Assembly (NCBI RefSeq): GCF_004664715.2 | Contig: NC_051082.1 | Location: 3,072,124 to 3,136,123 of the forward strand | Source: Peromyscus leucopus | Taxonomy: Eukaryota; Chordata; Mammalia; Rodentia; Cricetidae | Length of the DNA stretch: 64,000 nt | Direction: 5' to 3' | Shown: one piece after another, positions 32,751 through 45,283 of the stretch | Position numbering within the stretch: the first letter of the stretch is position 1 | Layout: each line of letters begins with the position of its first letter | The notes under the pieces: generated by a model | Database searches by the model: none | Seen by the model: the letters and a program-made list of their open reading frames with translations, nothing else | Told to the model about the DNA's origin: nothing | Made by a program: the position numbers and the translations under genes

Positions 32751-35345
32751 TGCGGCTTCACCTCCAAGTGCTGCTCGTCATTAATCTGCTCTGTTTTTGA
32801 TATCATAACATCTGTCTGGTGGTTTGTCCTTGACAGCTCTGGCATCGGGGATGAGGAGGACCCCAGGCTGAGCACAGATGTTAAGGAATAAACAAGTCCT
32901 CTCCTGCAGAGCAGGAGAGGAAAGGTGACCTCTGGCTCTGGTTCATGCTCAGAAGCAGCCGGCTGTGGAGAAGGGTCCTCCTGCGGGGCATCCCCTTGGC
33001 CTGCCAGGTTGTCCTGTGGATGGATCTGTGTTTTATCGAGCGACACAGTGGCTCCAGGGGCATGGACCACAGATGATGAAGCCGCTGTCCCGCTTCACCC
33101 GGATCAGTGCCATTGTCCTCCCTTTCTTATGGGCAAACTGAGGCTCACTGGGGTGAAGCCACTGCTCACAGCCTTCCTGCAAAGCGGATCAGGACCTGGA
33201 CCAGGACCTGCAGGGGTCAGAGACCATTCACTCCTTATTCTTCCCAGGTCCCAAGCCCTGAAGGCTGAGAGATAAGGTGGGCCCATAGCCAAGTTTTATT
33301 CTGTTTTTCACATATTTTTCTCAAAGACCATCATGATACAGTGAGAGAGAAAAAAGGTCAGGTCCAACTCACAGGCCTCCGGAAGCTGCCATTGGACAAA
33401 ACTGCATAATAGAATTCACAATTCCTGCCTTGGCGTCTGGCTGGAGCCAGAGCCGGTTGGAGCTGCGGGAGACTCAATGCAGATGTAATGGCACTATGAA
33501 TCACCCCCAGAGGTGAGCTGTCACCCCCATTCCTCACCCACACCCTGACGCAGCAGAGAGAGTTTAAAAGGTCTTGCTGCTCTCTAATACTGGTGAGGAA
33601 TCAGTTTCCTCTGAAGACGGCCCCGTGGTGCAGGAACCAGATCCAAGAGAGCAAATGCTGAAAACTGGCATGGTGCCTGCCTGGGACCGCGCACGAGGCA
33701 CACATCCCTCGGCTGTGATGGCTCTATGTTCCCTGAGGTACACGCTTTTGTCACACATGAGGTTCAGAATGGTAAGCCAGGGACACACGATAAACAGAAG
33801 GAACAGGCTTAGCTCCTCACTTCCCAGCCACTCCGCTGCCTTACCTCTTATTGTCCCATTTTACACATGAGAAAGTTGAGGCTCAGAGGAGCCCACAGGA
33901 TGGCCGAGGAAGCAGCTGAACTGAGATGCCTAGTCTGGCCTGTCTGTCTCAAGACTGTAAGTCTTTACAGAAGTGGAAGCCGGGCTACCTTCCCCCACTT
34001 GGAGTGAAAATCTTCGGGGCAAGTTCGGGATGCTTCCATGAAGAAGGGCTTGCCGCACAGGAAGTTACAAGTGAAATGTGGAGCTTGCAGTATAAGTGCA
34101 GCGGGTCTGGCAAGGGAGCTTGCCGTGTGTACTGAGCCTGGAGCACAGGCTTTCTGGAGGCGGCGGATGAGTCAGGCTTTGGAGGAGGGGAGGCAGTGGC
34201 GGCGGTGATGGGTTGGAAGGATAAGAGCCTGCGGGAGGGGAGGTCCCACCCACCAGTTATTAGCCGACTCCATCTGCAAAGCTCTCAGTAGGCAATGATG
34301 ACTACCTACACTCCGCAGGCAAGCAAGCGAGGTTCAGTGAGGACAGCAGGCTGAGAGGGGCGGTGTGAAGCAAGGGGGACCTGGGGGTGACAGAGCCAAA
34401 AGGATGAGGTCAGTAGGAGTCACGCATCCCTGACTCGGCAGTGCGGACACTGGAGTGAAACAGGCATGGATGCAGTGAGGCAGGATGGCTGCCAGCCTTG
34501 TCTGTAGTTCCTTCTGCTGCTCCAGTAGGCGCCAGTCCTTGCCACAGAAGCCAGCCTGGTGAGCTGCCTCAGGGGATCCCACCCACAGATCATCCACAGG
34601 GCTGCGGAGCATCCCAAGCTTTGCCCATGCCTGCCTCATGGGTACCAGGAGCAGGGGCGTGTCAGGTGACCTAGAGACCGGGATGGGTAGAGAGAGCCTA
34701 GAATGGGGACCAGAACTCCGATAGACATCAGGGCTCAGTCCGTGTCCTACAGCACAATACAGAGGTCTACTGGGGCTCGAGATGTATTTTATAATAGCGG
34801 GAGGGTTCTGAAGATTCCAAATCCATGGAAGTGGCAGAGTTAGAGGAGTAGAGAGGGTGAGGGGGTGACCTTGGCGTGAGCACTGCAGACTGTACACACG
34901 TTGAGTTACGGTCCTGCACTCTGAAAATGTGGACAAAGCCTGTGTCAATTAAGAAGAACCATTCCTGGAAAGGTGACAAAAAATCCATTTCAGTGAAGGA
35001 GGCAGAGGGTGAGGGATGGAGTGCAAGCTAGGACACACAGACAGGCACATAACGGAGACCTGGTCAGTCTGTCAGGAAGCCTCAGACTTCTCTGAACACA
35101 GACAACTGAATTCAATGTGCCCCATCACATTTTAAAAAACCTGGTGATGTAAGACTGTTTGGGGACAACTAGGGTAAAACGCATATTGGGATCCGAGATG
35201 ATGCTACATGCTTGCTAATGTCTGCATTCCTGGGACCACCATGAGGGAGAGGGGACTTTTAAAAATCAGATACTTGTACCACCCTTCAATGATCAGTCCC
35301 ACTGAGAAGTCTATGCCTCTGAGGCTAGGCTGGCCCCTGGGGCGT

Positions 35346-35347
<2 letters not shown>
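32751..35347. other. MYO18B intron; unique with MIR traces
   Basis: MIR-like sequence at about 33100-33165 ('atgggcaaactgaggctcac') and 33850-33960 ('tacacatgagaaagttgagg'). No exon recognised. Confidence 0.5.
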
Positions 35348-35381
<34 letters not shown>

Positions 35382-35421
35382 TCTCTTCTTCTCTCTCTTT
35401 TTTTTTTTTTTTTTTCTTCTT

Positions 35422-35502
<81 letters not shown>
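35348..35502 (+). repeat. (CT)n-T run-(CT)n-(CA)n compound tract
   Basis: CT repeats, a T run at 35399-35415, more TTC/CT repeats and then CA repeats, about 155 bp in total; the first 105 bp are homopyrimidine apart from one G. Confidence 0.96.
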
Positions 35503-35507
<5 letters not shown>

Positions 35508-36235
35508 CAGCCCACAATTCCATACTATAATTTCATGTTTACTCATGTATGTCTCCCCAAAACAATGTGTGTTTTGTCACTACACACATCTTTTCTTTAT
35601 GAAGTCCCAGAGTCAAGAAGAGTAGCCTGAAGGGATTCATGGACTGGACGGCATGAGAGAGCTGAAGAGTGTGCTGGGAGGCAGGTGAAAGGGCAGATAT
35701 GTCTGCCTCCTGTAGGATGATTAATTCAGATCCCAGTCAACCAAAATCATTTCTTGTGACTTACGAACAGTAGCTTCTAAGCCAACTTTGAAGTGCAGTC
35801 TAGAACACATTCTCCAAGAGCCTGGCTTCATTTCTATATGGCGCTGTCCACCTCCAGCTATCAGATCTGTGGTGGGGCTGCAACCTTACCTCCTCGAAGT
35901 CTTCCATCCTGCCCCTCGACAGTGAACAGGAGGGACCTCCCCAGGCTTGCACTGGGGAGGGGGCCCACTGGTTCTGCTGTTGAATCTTTTGAACATATCC
36001 AGGCTTTGAAAGAATGTAATCTCAGACATGAGGTGTGATTAAAGTCTCTAGCTGGAATATGGATTTATGTGAGTCAGCATTCCTTAGGCAAACCTTCAGC
36101 AAACTGTCATTTCCCAGACCTAGACCTCAACTGCTGAGTCAAGCTGTAGAGTTATTCATAAAAGCACTCAGTTTCCTCTGACAATGTAGTTCTAAGTGGA
36201 TGGAAATTATTTACACACATGTACATATGTACATA
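35503..36235. other. MYO18B intron; no feature recognised
   Basis: Unique, AT-leaning sequence. Confidence 0.5.
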
Positions 36236-36418
36236 CACACATACACACACACATACATACATACATACATACATACATCTATCCCTCCACCCAACCATCC
36301 ATCCATCTATCCATCCATCCAACCATCTGTTCAACATCTACCCACCCATCCATCCATCCATCCACATACCCATCCATCTATCCTTCTACCTATCCATCCA
36401 TCCATCCACCCATGTATC
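36236..36418 (+). repeat. (CATA)n and (CATC)n array, left part
   Basis: CATA units then CATC/CACC units, interrupted by the LTR at 36419 and resuming at 36900. Confidence 0.95.
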
Positions 36419-36899
36419 TGTAGCATGAATCTTAACAGATCTTATTAATAAAAACAAACCCAGAGCCAGGTATTGGGGTGAATGCTGGAAGATCAAAGAA
36501 GCAGAACAAGCTACAGCCACTCACCTTGCCAATTCCTCAGCTGATCCTGTTTTCTCAGACTGAAGTCCTTATCCAAATGGATCTCAGCTGAACTACTTCT
36601 TGAAAGCCTGAAAGCTTAACCAGGCCAAAAGCTTCTAGTTTCTGGTTTTCATATCTTATATACCTTTCTGCTTTCTGCCACCACTTCCTGGGATTAAAGG
36701 CATGAGTCACCATGCCTGGCTATTTACAGTGTGGTTTTAAACTCACAGAGATCCAGATGGATCTCTGCCTCTGGAATGCTAGGACTAAAGGCACGTGTGC
36801 CACCATTTTCTGGCCTCTGTATCTAGTGGCTGTTCTGTTTCTGACCCCAGATAAGTTTATTAGGGTATGCAATATTTTGGGGAACATAGTATCACCACA
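36419..36899 (-). mobile_element. Solo LTR, 481 bp, inserted in a CATC array
   Basis: Reverse-orientation copy of the family at 6658-7138 and exactly as long. On the minus strand it starts TGTGGTGATACTATGTTCCC and ends GATTCATGCTACA. The flanks tgtatc (36413-36418) and cgtatc (36900-36905) match in five of six bases, a likely 6-bp duplication. The same two B1-like segments and the TATA-like tatataag (minus strand) are present. No retroviral genes flank it. Confidence 0.85.
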
Positions 36900-37135
36900 C
36901 GTATCCATCCACCCATCATCCATTGTCCATCCATCCTTATCCATCCATCTACCCATCCATTATCCATCCATCCATCCATCATCCATCTATTCATCATCCA
37001 TGTATCCACTCATTCACTCACCCACCCACCCACCCATCCATTCTTCCATCTATCCACCCATCTACTTATCTACCCATCCATCTATCCATCCACCCATCTA
37101 CCCATCCATCCATCCATCCATCCATCCATGTGCCC
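36900..37135 (+). repeat. (CATC)n array, right part
   Basis: Continues the CATC/CACC array after the LTR. Confidence 0.95.
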
Positions 37136-37691
37136 AATCATTCATCTGTCTCTATATCCATCTTTATATCTGGCTGGAATCATTTACTGAGTGCTTCCAT
37201 GCTGCAGGCTGTGGCTAGAAGGTGAATAAGCAATTATTTCAAAGAACTAACCATTTAGAAGAGGAGGTAAATTCCCCAAGCTATAACTAGGGGAAGAGGA
37301 GAGAACTTGGTATGCATGAAAACAAAAATAAAAATATTGATTTAGCAAAAGAAGTTTGAAAGTCTAGCAGAATCTGGACATGTTGGATCAGGCTATACCA
37401 AATCTTTGCTTAGGAAAACCAGACAAGCTGAATCTGGATTTAAAGAATCTTAGAAAGCCACCAAAGCAGCCAGGAATTGAAGATAAATTCTGAAAGAGAG
37501 AGTGATGTATGGAAAGTAAAGAGTGGTGTGTGGAGCTTTCCGTGAGTCAGTTGTTGATTTTGAAGAACTTGTGGGCTCAGACTTTCCAGGTAGATACTGG
37601 ATTGTGTGGATCCCTGTTAACTAGGCAGGGCTGTACTTTCTGAAGGAGTGCTAAGAGAAAGCTGCCACAGCACAGATTCCTGCAAATGACC
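37136..37691. other. MYO18B intron; no feature recognised
   Basis: AT-rich, purine-leaning sequence directly before an LTR-like element; it could be decayed retroviral DNA but no coding motif is readable. Confidence 0.4.
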
Positions 37692-38066
37692 TGTGCTGTG
37701 AGATGGTTTTCCTGTACACCATGAATATATGTTGCTACCATTGGTTAATAAAGAAGCTGCTTTGACCTATGGCAAGACAGGAGACAGCCAGGTGGGAAAT
37801 CCAAGAGAAATACAGGAAGAAGAAAGGCAGTGTTGGGGGGAGAAGCTGCAGGCCACCTCCTGGGAAGCAAGATGTAATGGAACTCAGGTAAAGCCACGAG
37901 ATGTGTGGTGATACACAGATTAATAGAAATGGGTTAATTTAAGATGAGTGAGCTAGCTAGCCATAAGCCGGAGCTATAGACCAAACAGTTTATAATTAAC
38001 ATAAGCCTCTGTGTGTTTATTTAAGACTGAGCGGCCACAGGACACAGGAAAGCTTCTGGCCGCAGA
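37692..38066 (+). mobile_element. ERV LTR-like element (second family)
   Basis: 'ctaccattggttaataaaga', 'cacagattaatagaaatggg', 'ttaatttaagatgagtgagc', 'ctgtgtgtttatttaagact' and 'gagcggccacaggacacagg' are hallmarks of a common rodent ERV2-type LTR. Ends are approximate and no target duplication was settled. Confidence 0.6.
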
Positions 38067-38811
38067 CCTGGGTATGGAAGGTCACTCGGCATATGACAAA
38101 TGGCACTGATACAATGTGGAGGATGTGATTTCTCCAGTCTATATGTCTCTCTCTCTCTCTAAATCCCCAACTTGTTTCCAGTGTGGAGACCAGCAAATCT
38201 TAAATCCCTACTTCACACCACAGTTTCCAATGTACTGTATAATTAGAAAAACAGAAGTCTACAGTGCCCTCGGAACGTGAGGAAGAGGTTCATGGTTCCA
38301 AAGTTGGCAGGCCCTTCTTCAGCAGGACATGAAAATACTAAATACGAAGGGGAAATTATCAGTCAGGTCGTGGTGCAGCATTAAATATAAAGGGGAGGTT
38401 ATCAACTGGACGACAGTGCAGTTGAAAGCCATTTACCAAAATAACAGTTGATTGGCTGCGAAAGGTCAGCCTCTGATGGAGATGGGATCCATTTCCCCTG
38501 TAGAGAACATGTGTCTGGAATAGGCGAAGATTTGCTGCAGATCTCTAACAAGACGAAACTGGAGCAGAGTTGGGGTGGGAGTGTGAGGGAGGGGCGGAAC
38601 AAGGAAAAGACTTCATCAGAGTCTTTGTGAAAGAAGGCCTGGGCTGAAGACAGACGTGGAGATGCAGGAAACACAGACCAAACTGATAGGTGATACTAGT
38701 CATTTCCACTAGAGTCGCTAACACTTAAAGAGCAAAAAGAGGTTCCTGGGGCACAGGATACCGATGACTCTGTGTCACCACATGGCAAGAACTGACTGAA
38801 ACTGCAGTGTT
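38067..38811. other. MYO18B intron; no feature recognised
   Basis: Unique sequence with no coding or named repeat signal. Confidence 0.5.
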
Positions 38812-39366
38812 CCTGGGAGCCCTGGTCTACACCCATCACAGAACCCATCACCCTGGGAGCCCTGGTCTACACCCATCACAGAACCACATCACCCTTGGAG
38901 CCCTGGTCTATACCCATCATCATATAACCACATCACCCTGGGAGCCCTGGTCTACACCCATCATCACAGAACCCATCACCCTGGGAGCCCTGGTCTACAC
39001 CCATCATCACAGAACCCATCACCCTGGGAGCCCTGGTCTACACCCATCATCACAGAACCATCACCCTGCCCCATCATCACAGCCCATCACCCGGGAGCCC
39101 TGGTCTACACCATCACAGAACCAATCACCCTGGGAGCCCTGGTCTACACCCATCCCAGAACCCATCACCCTGGAGCCCTGTCTACACCATCATCACAGAA
39201 CCCATCACCTTGGAGCCCTGGTCTACACCCATCATCACAGAACCCATCACCCTGGGAGCCCTGGTCTACACCCATCATCACAGAACCACATCACCCTGGG
39301 AGCCCTGGTCTAACCCATTCATCAGAATCCCATCACCCTGGGAGCCCTGGTCTAATCATCCATCAC
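38812..39366 (+). repeat. Minisatellite, 42-bp unit, about 13 copies
   Basis: Unit built from cctgggagccctggtctaca followed by cccatcatcacagaacccatca. Some copies have one-base losses and larger gaps (39060-39200). Confidence 0.95.
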
Positions 39367-40694
39367 GTAATTATACCAATATTCTAACTTTTTTTTGGAC
39401 CTGCTCACACCCATGCATCACAGAGACCAATCATGGGAGGATGGTCACAGCATATGCAAGAACTCCATCACACTGCAGCTGGTTACAGGACAGACTGAGC
39501 TCACAGTAACAATTCACGAGGAGAGCTGCTTACAAACAAGTACTCACCTGGGTGCCCTGTTTAACATCATGTCACAGAAACCAGCTCCTCTTGTGGAGCC
39601 TAGGTCTAACGCTCATCAAAATGACAGATCCCAGTCATGGAGCCCTGGGTCTTACAGAATCATCACAGCATCAGACCCTGCAGGGAAGGATGAGTGATGG
39701 TAATGTCCGCAGTAATTCTTACAGCAAGCCAAATGAAGACTAAGAGCCTCACAGAGACTCAAAAAAACGTTTTAGCAAGAAAAGGCAGCTCACAAGGGCT
39801 GGAGGAGGCGGTCAGGACAGATAGCTGGAGAACTGAAAAATCCACATTTTTTGTTTGAGACTTTCAGTGAATGTGTAGGTTTAGGTTCTTGCTTATGTTA
39901 GCCAAACAAATGGTATTGAGGGATCTGTTGACCAGTGAGTTGTTCGCCCTGGCTTTTTGAACGATTGAACATGTTAACATCAGTGGGGAAACCAGCCTCC
40001 GTGTCGTTGTTTGGAAGCACTCAGCTGACTGCTGAACTGACTACATCAAAATGAACCAATCCCAGCGTAAGGAAAGCCACACTGGCAGGAAGGTGGTGGT
40101 GTTGACTCAGCTGGTCCTGGACCGCGAATAACAAAGTTACTATGTACTCACAGTGGGGCATTGTAGGGCAAGCTGCCTTATGGTGGAAGGGGTGCCATCA
40201 TGTGGGTCCTAAGATGTCTGGCAGTATCCCCCATCTCTGCATACTAGAGACAAGCAGTGACTGCCCCCGCCCCGTGGCCAACCTTGACCCCTGGGAGGAG
40301 ATGCAGACCCTCCTGGGAATGTTAGCTAACCCTGACTATAGCATCGCGATAGGACAAGTTGTCACTATATACAACACTGCTGACCGACCTCACAGACTAG
40401 ACAGACACATGGAAGGGAGCAAGCCTGGTGCAGGAGCACACCCACCAGGGACTTCCGCCTTCATCAGGTTCAAAGCCACGGCCGTCTGCTGTAGGCATCA
40501 GAAGGCAGCTCCGCGAGGTTATCATTGCTGAGGGAGGAGACCGGGACGTCCATGAGCCAAGAAAGGTTTGAAGGACACCAGTGTTGCCCATCCTGACTTA
40601 GGTGGCAACGATAGAGCTCTGCTCAGTTTCCGAATGTTTTGTCAAGTTGTGCCTGCTTGTATATACATTTCAGGAATATGGTTTGGTTTTTGTT
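39367..40694. other. MYO18B intron; no exon recognised
   Basis: The first 300 bp contain degraded copies of the preceding unit ('gtgccctgtttaacatcat', 'ggagccctgggtcttacaga'), so the minisatellite once reached about 39700. The rest is unique. Confidence 0.5.
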
Positions 40695-40821
40695 TTGTTT
40701 TGTTTTGTTTTAACAAAACTTGAAGTCAATCAGACTCCAGGAGGAGGTTCTGTCACTAGTCACTAGTGATTTATTCCAATGGTTTTATATAAGTTGGAGG
40801 TTCATTTATGTGAGCCTCAGA

Positions 40822-40825
<4 letters not shown>

Positions 40826-40857
<32 letters not shown>

Positions 40858-40898
40858 CATGCATGCTCTGGTGCATACACACACACACACAAGTATAT
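40826..40898 (+). repeat. (TG)n and (CA)n microsatellites
   Basis: A TG run is followed, after about 30 bp, by a CA run, a small inverted dinucleotide pair. Confidence 0.92.
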
Positions 40899-40912
40899 GC
40901 ACACAGGTTTGT

Positions 40913-41086
40913 TCATTCAGGACAGAGGTTGATATCTGGTGTCTTGTTCTATGACTCTCTTACCTTATTTTTTTTTAAAACCCTCTGCCACAGAGGTTGG
41001 AGCTATAGCCTCACTAGACTGTTGGGCCAGGAAGCATCAGGGACCTGACCATCTCTCTCTCTCCCCAGAGACCGGCTTACAGACCC
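40913..41086 (-). repeat. Tail part of a SINE (reverse)
   Basis: 'gttcattcaggacagaggtt', 'cagaggttggagctatagcc' and 'gttgggccaggaagcatcag' resemble the 3' half of a reverse composite SINE; the head follows the minisatellite at 41723. Confidence 0.5.
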
Positions 41087-41722
41087 ACACAGCCACCAGC
41101 TTACAGACCCACACAGCCACCCCCCCCCCCCCCTTACAGACCCCACACCACGCCACCCCAGGCTTACAGACCCACAACCAGCCACACGGCTTTTACAGAC
41201 CCACACAGCCACCAGCTTACAGACCCCCCACCACAGACCCCACACAGCACAGCTTACAGACCCACACAGCCACAGCTTACAGACCCACACAGCCACCACA
41301 GACCCACACAGCCACAGCTTACAGACCCACACAGCCACCAGCTTACAGACCCACACAGCCACAGCTTACAGACCCACACAGCCACAGCTTACAGACCCAC
41401 ACAGCCACCAGCTTACAGATCCACACAGCCACAACTCTTATAGACCCACACAGCCACCAGCTTCTTACAGACCCACACAGCCACCGGCTTACAGACCCAC
41501 ACAGCCACAGCTTACAGACCCACACAGCCACTGGCTTACAGACCCACACAGCCACAGCTTACAGACCCACACAGCCACAGCTTACAGACCCACACAGCCA
41601 CAGCTTACAGACCCACACAGCCACAGCTTACAGACCCACACAGCCACAGCTTACAGACCCACACAGCCACAGCTTACAGACCCACACAGCCACCGGCTTA
41701 CAGACCCACACAGCCACCGGCT
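41087..41722 (+). repeat. Minisatellite, 23-bp unit, inside a SINE
   Basis: About 27 copies of agcttacagacccacacagc plus cac, with accagctt and accggctt variants and a C-run at 41121-41134. Confidence 0.96.
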
Positions 41723-41770
41723 TTATATGTGCAGTAAGTACTTTACCCACTCAGCACACAGCCCTACACG
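41723..41770 (-). repeat. SINE head (reverse) after the minisatellite
   Basis: 'gtaagtactttacccactca' and 'gcacacagcccta' match the reverse complement of a tRNA-derived SINE head. Confidence 0.55.
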
Positions 41771-42726
41771 TCCCATTTTCTGAAAGTGTCATGGGCTTCA
41801 CCATCGAGGACCAAACAGGACAGAGCCTTTCTTTGTGTGGGATCCTTTCAGGAGGGGCATGGGTCCTGTGGATGAGCCCTGAGTCCCCCGAAGATTGCCT
41901 TGGTCTCTTGTTGGTGCTCTGCCCACGACCAGGGGTCAAGGGTTTACATTGACCACTCTCCTCCAGTCTCAGCACCTGCCCCACTGACCACCCCCCAGTA
42001 CTGATGAGTCTGTAAAGAACCTCCATGGCCTAGAAAGACATGGAACCCTCTTCACAAACCAGTCACTAAGGATGTTCAGAGCGTATCAAATCATCCTGTG
42101 CTCCAGTTCTAAGAATACAGAGAGGGTAAACACCGAGCTGCAGGAATAGGATCAACAGAGAAAACTAAGCCTACGTCGAGAACAAGCTTTTTAAGATAAG
42201 ACCCATCCATTCACATATCTATAATTAATGAGCTAATTACAAATGAGTGTTATCTAATCATGGGCGCTGCCCTCCTGACAGGTCCTTGGCTCTAGTCTGG
42301 GGCAGAGTAATTGCATTTCCTTGAGCAATACAACTTTACTTAACAAACAATACCCTGTAATTTAGACCTTTTTACTAATTCAAGGCAGACAAATAAAATA
42401 AAACCGAGTGGGGCAGGGCAGGATGACAGTGCTGGTGTCTAACTAGATCATTTTCTTTAAACGAAAACGAGATCAAGCCAAGAGTATGGGCGGAGTGTTT
42501 ATAGAAAGCAGCCCCCCCCCCCCGCCAGGGGAGGAGCAAGGTTGCGATCATCTTTTAGCCAGACTAGGGCAATCCATTCAGTAGGTTCAGCAGTAATGAG
42601 AGAGGATTATGCAGCAATTAAGAGCTCCATGGTTGTATGAGGTAGAATCTTTCATTCAGTGACCTCCACCGGCCCTCACACTGGGACACGTCCACAGGAG
42701 TGAGCCCAGAGAGAACTCCAAATACC
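41771..42726. other. MYO18B intron; unique, AT-rich block
   Basis: 42185-42460 is AT-rich, non-repetitive and contains an exact MEF2-type CTATAATTAA at 42219-42228 and several TAATTA cores. A C-run is at 42511-42522. Confidence 0.45.
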
Positions 42727-44010
42727 CCAGCGCTGACTATGAGATAACAGACAGGCCACCAGCACTGACTATGAGATAACAGACAGGTCACCAGCGCTGA
42801 CTATGGGATAACCAACAGGTCACCAGCGCTGACTATGGGATAACCAAGAGGTCACCAGCGCTGACTATGGGATAACAGACAGGTCACCAGCGCTGACTAT
42901 GGGATAAAACAAAAAAAAAAAAAAAAAAAAAAAACAGACAGGTCACCAGCGCTGACTATGGGATAACAGACAGGTCACCAGCGCTGACTATGGGATAACA
43001 GACAGGTCACCAGCGCTGACTATGGGATAACCAGACAGGTCACCAGCGCTGACTATGAGATAACAGACAGGTCACCAGCACTGACTATGGGATAACAGAC
43101 AGGTCACCAGTGCTGACTATGAGATAACAGACAGGATAACAACACAAGCACTGACTATGAGATAACAGACAGGTCACAGCACAAAAACAACAGCAGCTGA
43201 CTATGAGATAACAGACAGGTCACCAGTGCTGACTATGGATAACAGACAGGTCACAGTGACTAAAAAAAAAAAAATGAGATAAAACAGGTCACACGACTAT
43301 GAGATAACAGACAGGTCACCAGCTGACTATGGGATAACAGACAGGTCACCAGCACTGACTATGAGATAACAGACAGGTCACCAGCGCTGACTATGGGATA
43401 ACAGACAGGTCACACACGCTGACATAGACAGGTCACCATGACTAGGATAACAGACAGTCACCAGCTGACTATGAGATAACAGACAGGTCACCAGTGCTGA
43501 CTATGAGATAACAGACAGGTCACCAGTGCTGACTATGAGATAACAGACAGGTCACCAGCACTGACTATGAGATAACAACAGGTCACCAGCGCTGACTATG
43601 GGATAACAGACAGGTCACCAGCACTGACTATGAGATAACAGACAGGTCACCAGCGCTGACTATGAGATAAAACAGGTCACAGAGATAACACAGGTACATG
43701 ATGGGATAACAGACAGGTCACCAGCACTGACTATGGGATAACAGACAGGTCACCAGCACTGACTATGGGATAACAGACAGGTCACCAGCGCTGACTATGG
43801 GATAACAGACAGGTCACCAGCACTGACTATGGGATAACAACAGGTCACCAGCACTGACTATGGGATAACCAACGGGTCACCAGCACTGACTATGGGATAA
43901 CCAACGGGTCACCAGCACTGACTATGGGATAATGGACAGGTCACCAGTGCTGACTATGGGATAATGGACAGGTCACCAGCGCTGACTATGTGCTGACAGA
44001 CAGGTCACCA
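42727..44010 (+). repeat. Minisatellite, 32-bp unit, about 40 copies
   Basis: Unit ccagcgctgactatgggata plus acagacaggtca. Variants are cgct/cact/tgct and ggga/gaga. Damaged copies and A-runs occur at 42905-42933, 43135-43290 and 43405-43470. Confidence 0.97.
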
Positions 44011-45000
44011 GAGCCCAGGGAAGAACGAGGTCTTTGAGTGGGAAGACACTTGTGCTCGGGTCTGTGAGGTCACCAATGGGACACAAACATTCCATGTCCC
44101 CCCCCACCGCCTCCATCTTGTCTGCTCCTACAAACCTCTCCCCGCAGGGAAATACTGTTTTCCTCTCTCAGGACCATTTTCTGGCTACAGGTGAAGTAAC
44201 CACTGTCCTTTGTGGGTGTCCCTGCTCCCCCAGAATCCCCACAGTTCACGGGGACTTACCCAGCCTCCCAGAATCAGGTGAGAACCCTGGAGCCTAAGGT
44301 GAGAGGGGGGTGGCCTCCGTTACTTGTCCTTTTCCTGGCTGTCTCCCTAGGCTCAGGACCCTGGCAGAGCCATCCAGAGAGAAAGCTCTTTGAAGCTGGC
44401 CTTAGAATGGTGCAGCATGCACTTGACTGACTTCAGGAGCCAGCAGAGGCTGGCAGAGCAGAGAGGCCAGCAGGGAACCAGGTCCTGTGACCGCTGCACT
44501 CAGGGATCCAGCCACACCTGAGGCTCTGCCTCTCTCCTTGGATCTCCCAGACAGACACTTTTCCTTTTTGTTTGAACAAGCCGAGTTTCCTTTAGCATCA
44601 CTGACCTCCACCAGCAAGCCTTGCCCAGGACTCCACCCAGAGCTCCATGCCTTTCTTAAACCTTCACTTCGCTAGATGTCCCCAAACACACTAAGCCCTC
44701 TGTAACTCAAACAGAGCTCACTGACACCCCATTTCCCTGACAAGGGAGATGCTTGTGGGGTGCCGCTATGGATCTAGCCCTGGCCTCCCTCTCCAGGAAC
44801 CCCTGGCACAGGCAAGGATGAAGACCACAGGCTGGGGGCAGTTTTTGCTTGCTGAATGTCAGCACGGTGATCAGGCCTTGCGTGGTCAAGCCATGGCTGT
44901 CCATACTTTCACTTCGGCATATAGCCAGCCTGTGAATCCCGCCAGTGGTGAGGCTGAGGATGAGAAGCAGCGACTGACAGATGGAAGCTGAGATCAGTCT
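44011..45000. other. MYO18B intron; no exon recognised
   Basis: Unique sequence. Confidence 0.5.
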
Positions 45001-45195
45001 GGCTGGGTAGACACCCTGTGGATAAAGCACTTGCCTCCCAAGGGTGAAGACTCAAGTGTGGATCCCCAGGACCCTTTGTAAAACCAGAGGAGACTCTCTC
45101 TCCTCTCTTCTCTCTTCTCTCTCCTCTCTTCTCTCTTCTCTCTTCTCTCTTCTCTCTTCTCTCTTCTCTCTTCTCTCTTCTCTCTTCTCTCTTCT

Positions 45196-45283
<88 letters not shown>

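Noticed and set aside
40939..41952. 337-codon plus-strand frame with Thr-His-Thr-Ala repeats
   Set aside because: Driven by the 23-bp minisatellite, whose length happens to leave the frames open.
42727..44010. Regular repeats resembling a CRISPR array
   Set aside because: The whole 32-bp unit repeats with no variable spacers, and the setting is mammalian intron.
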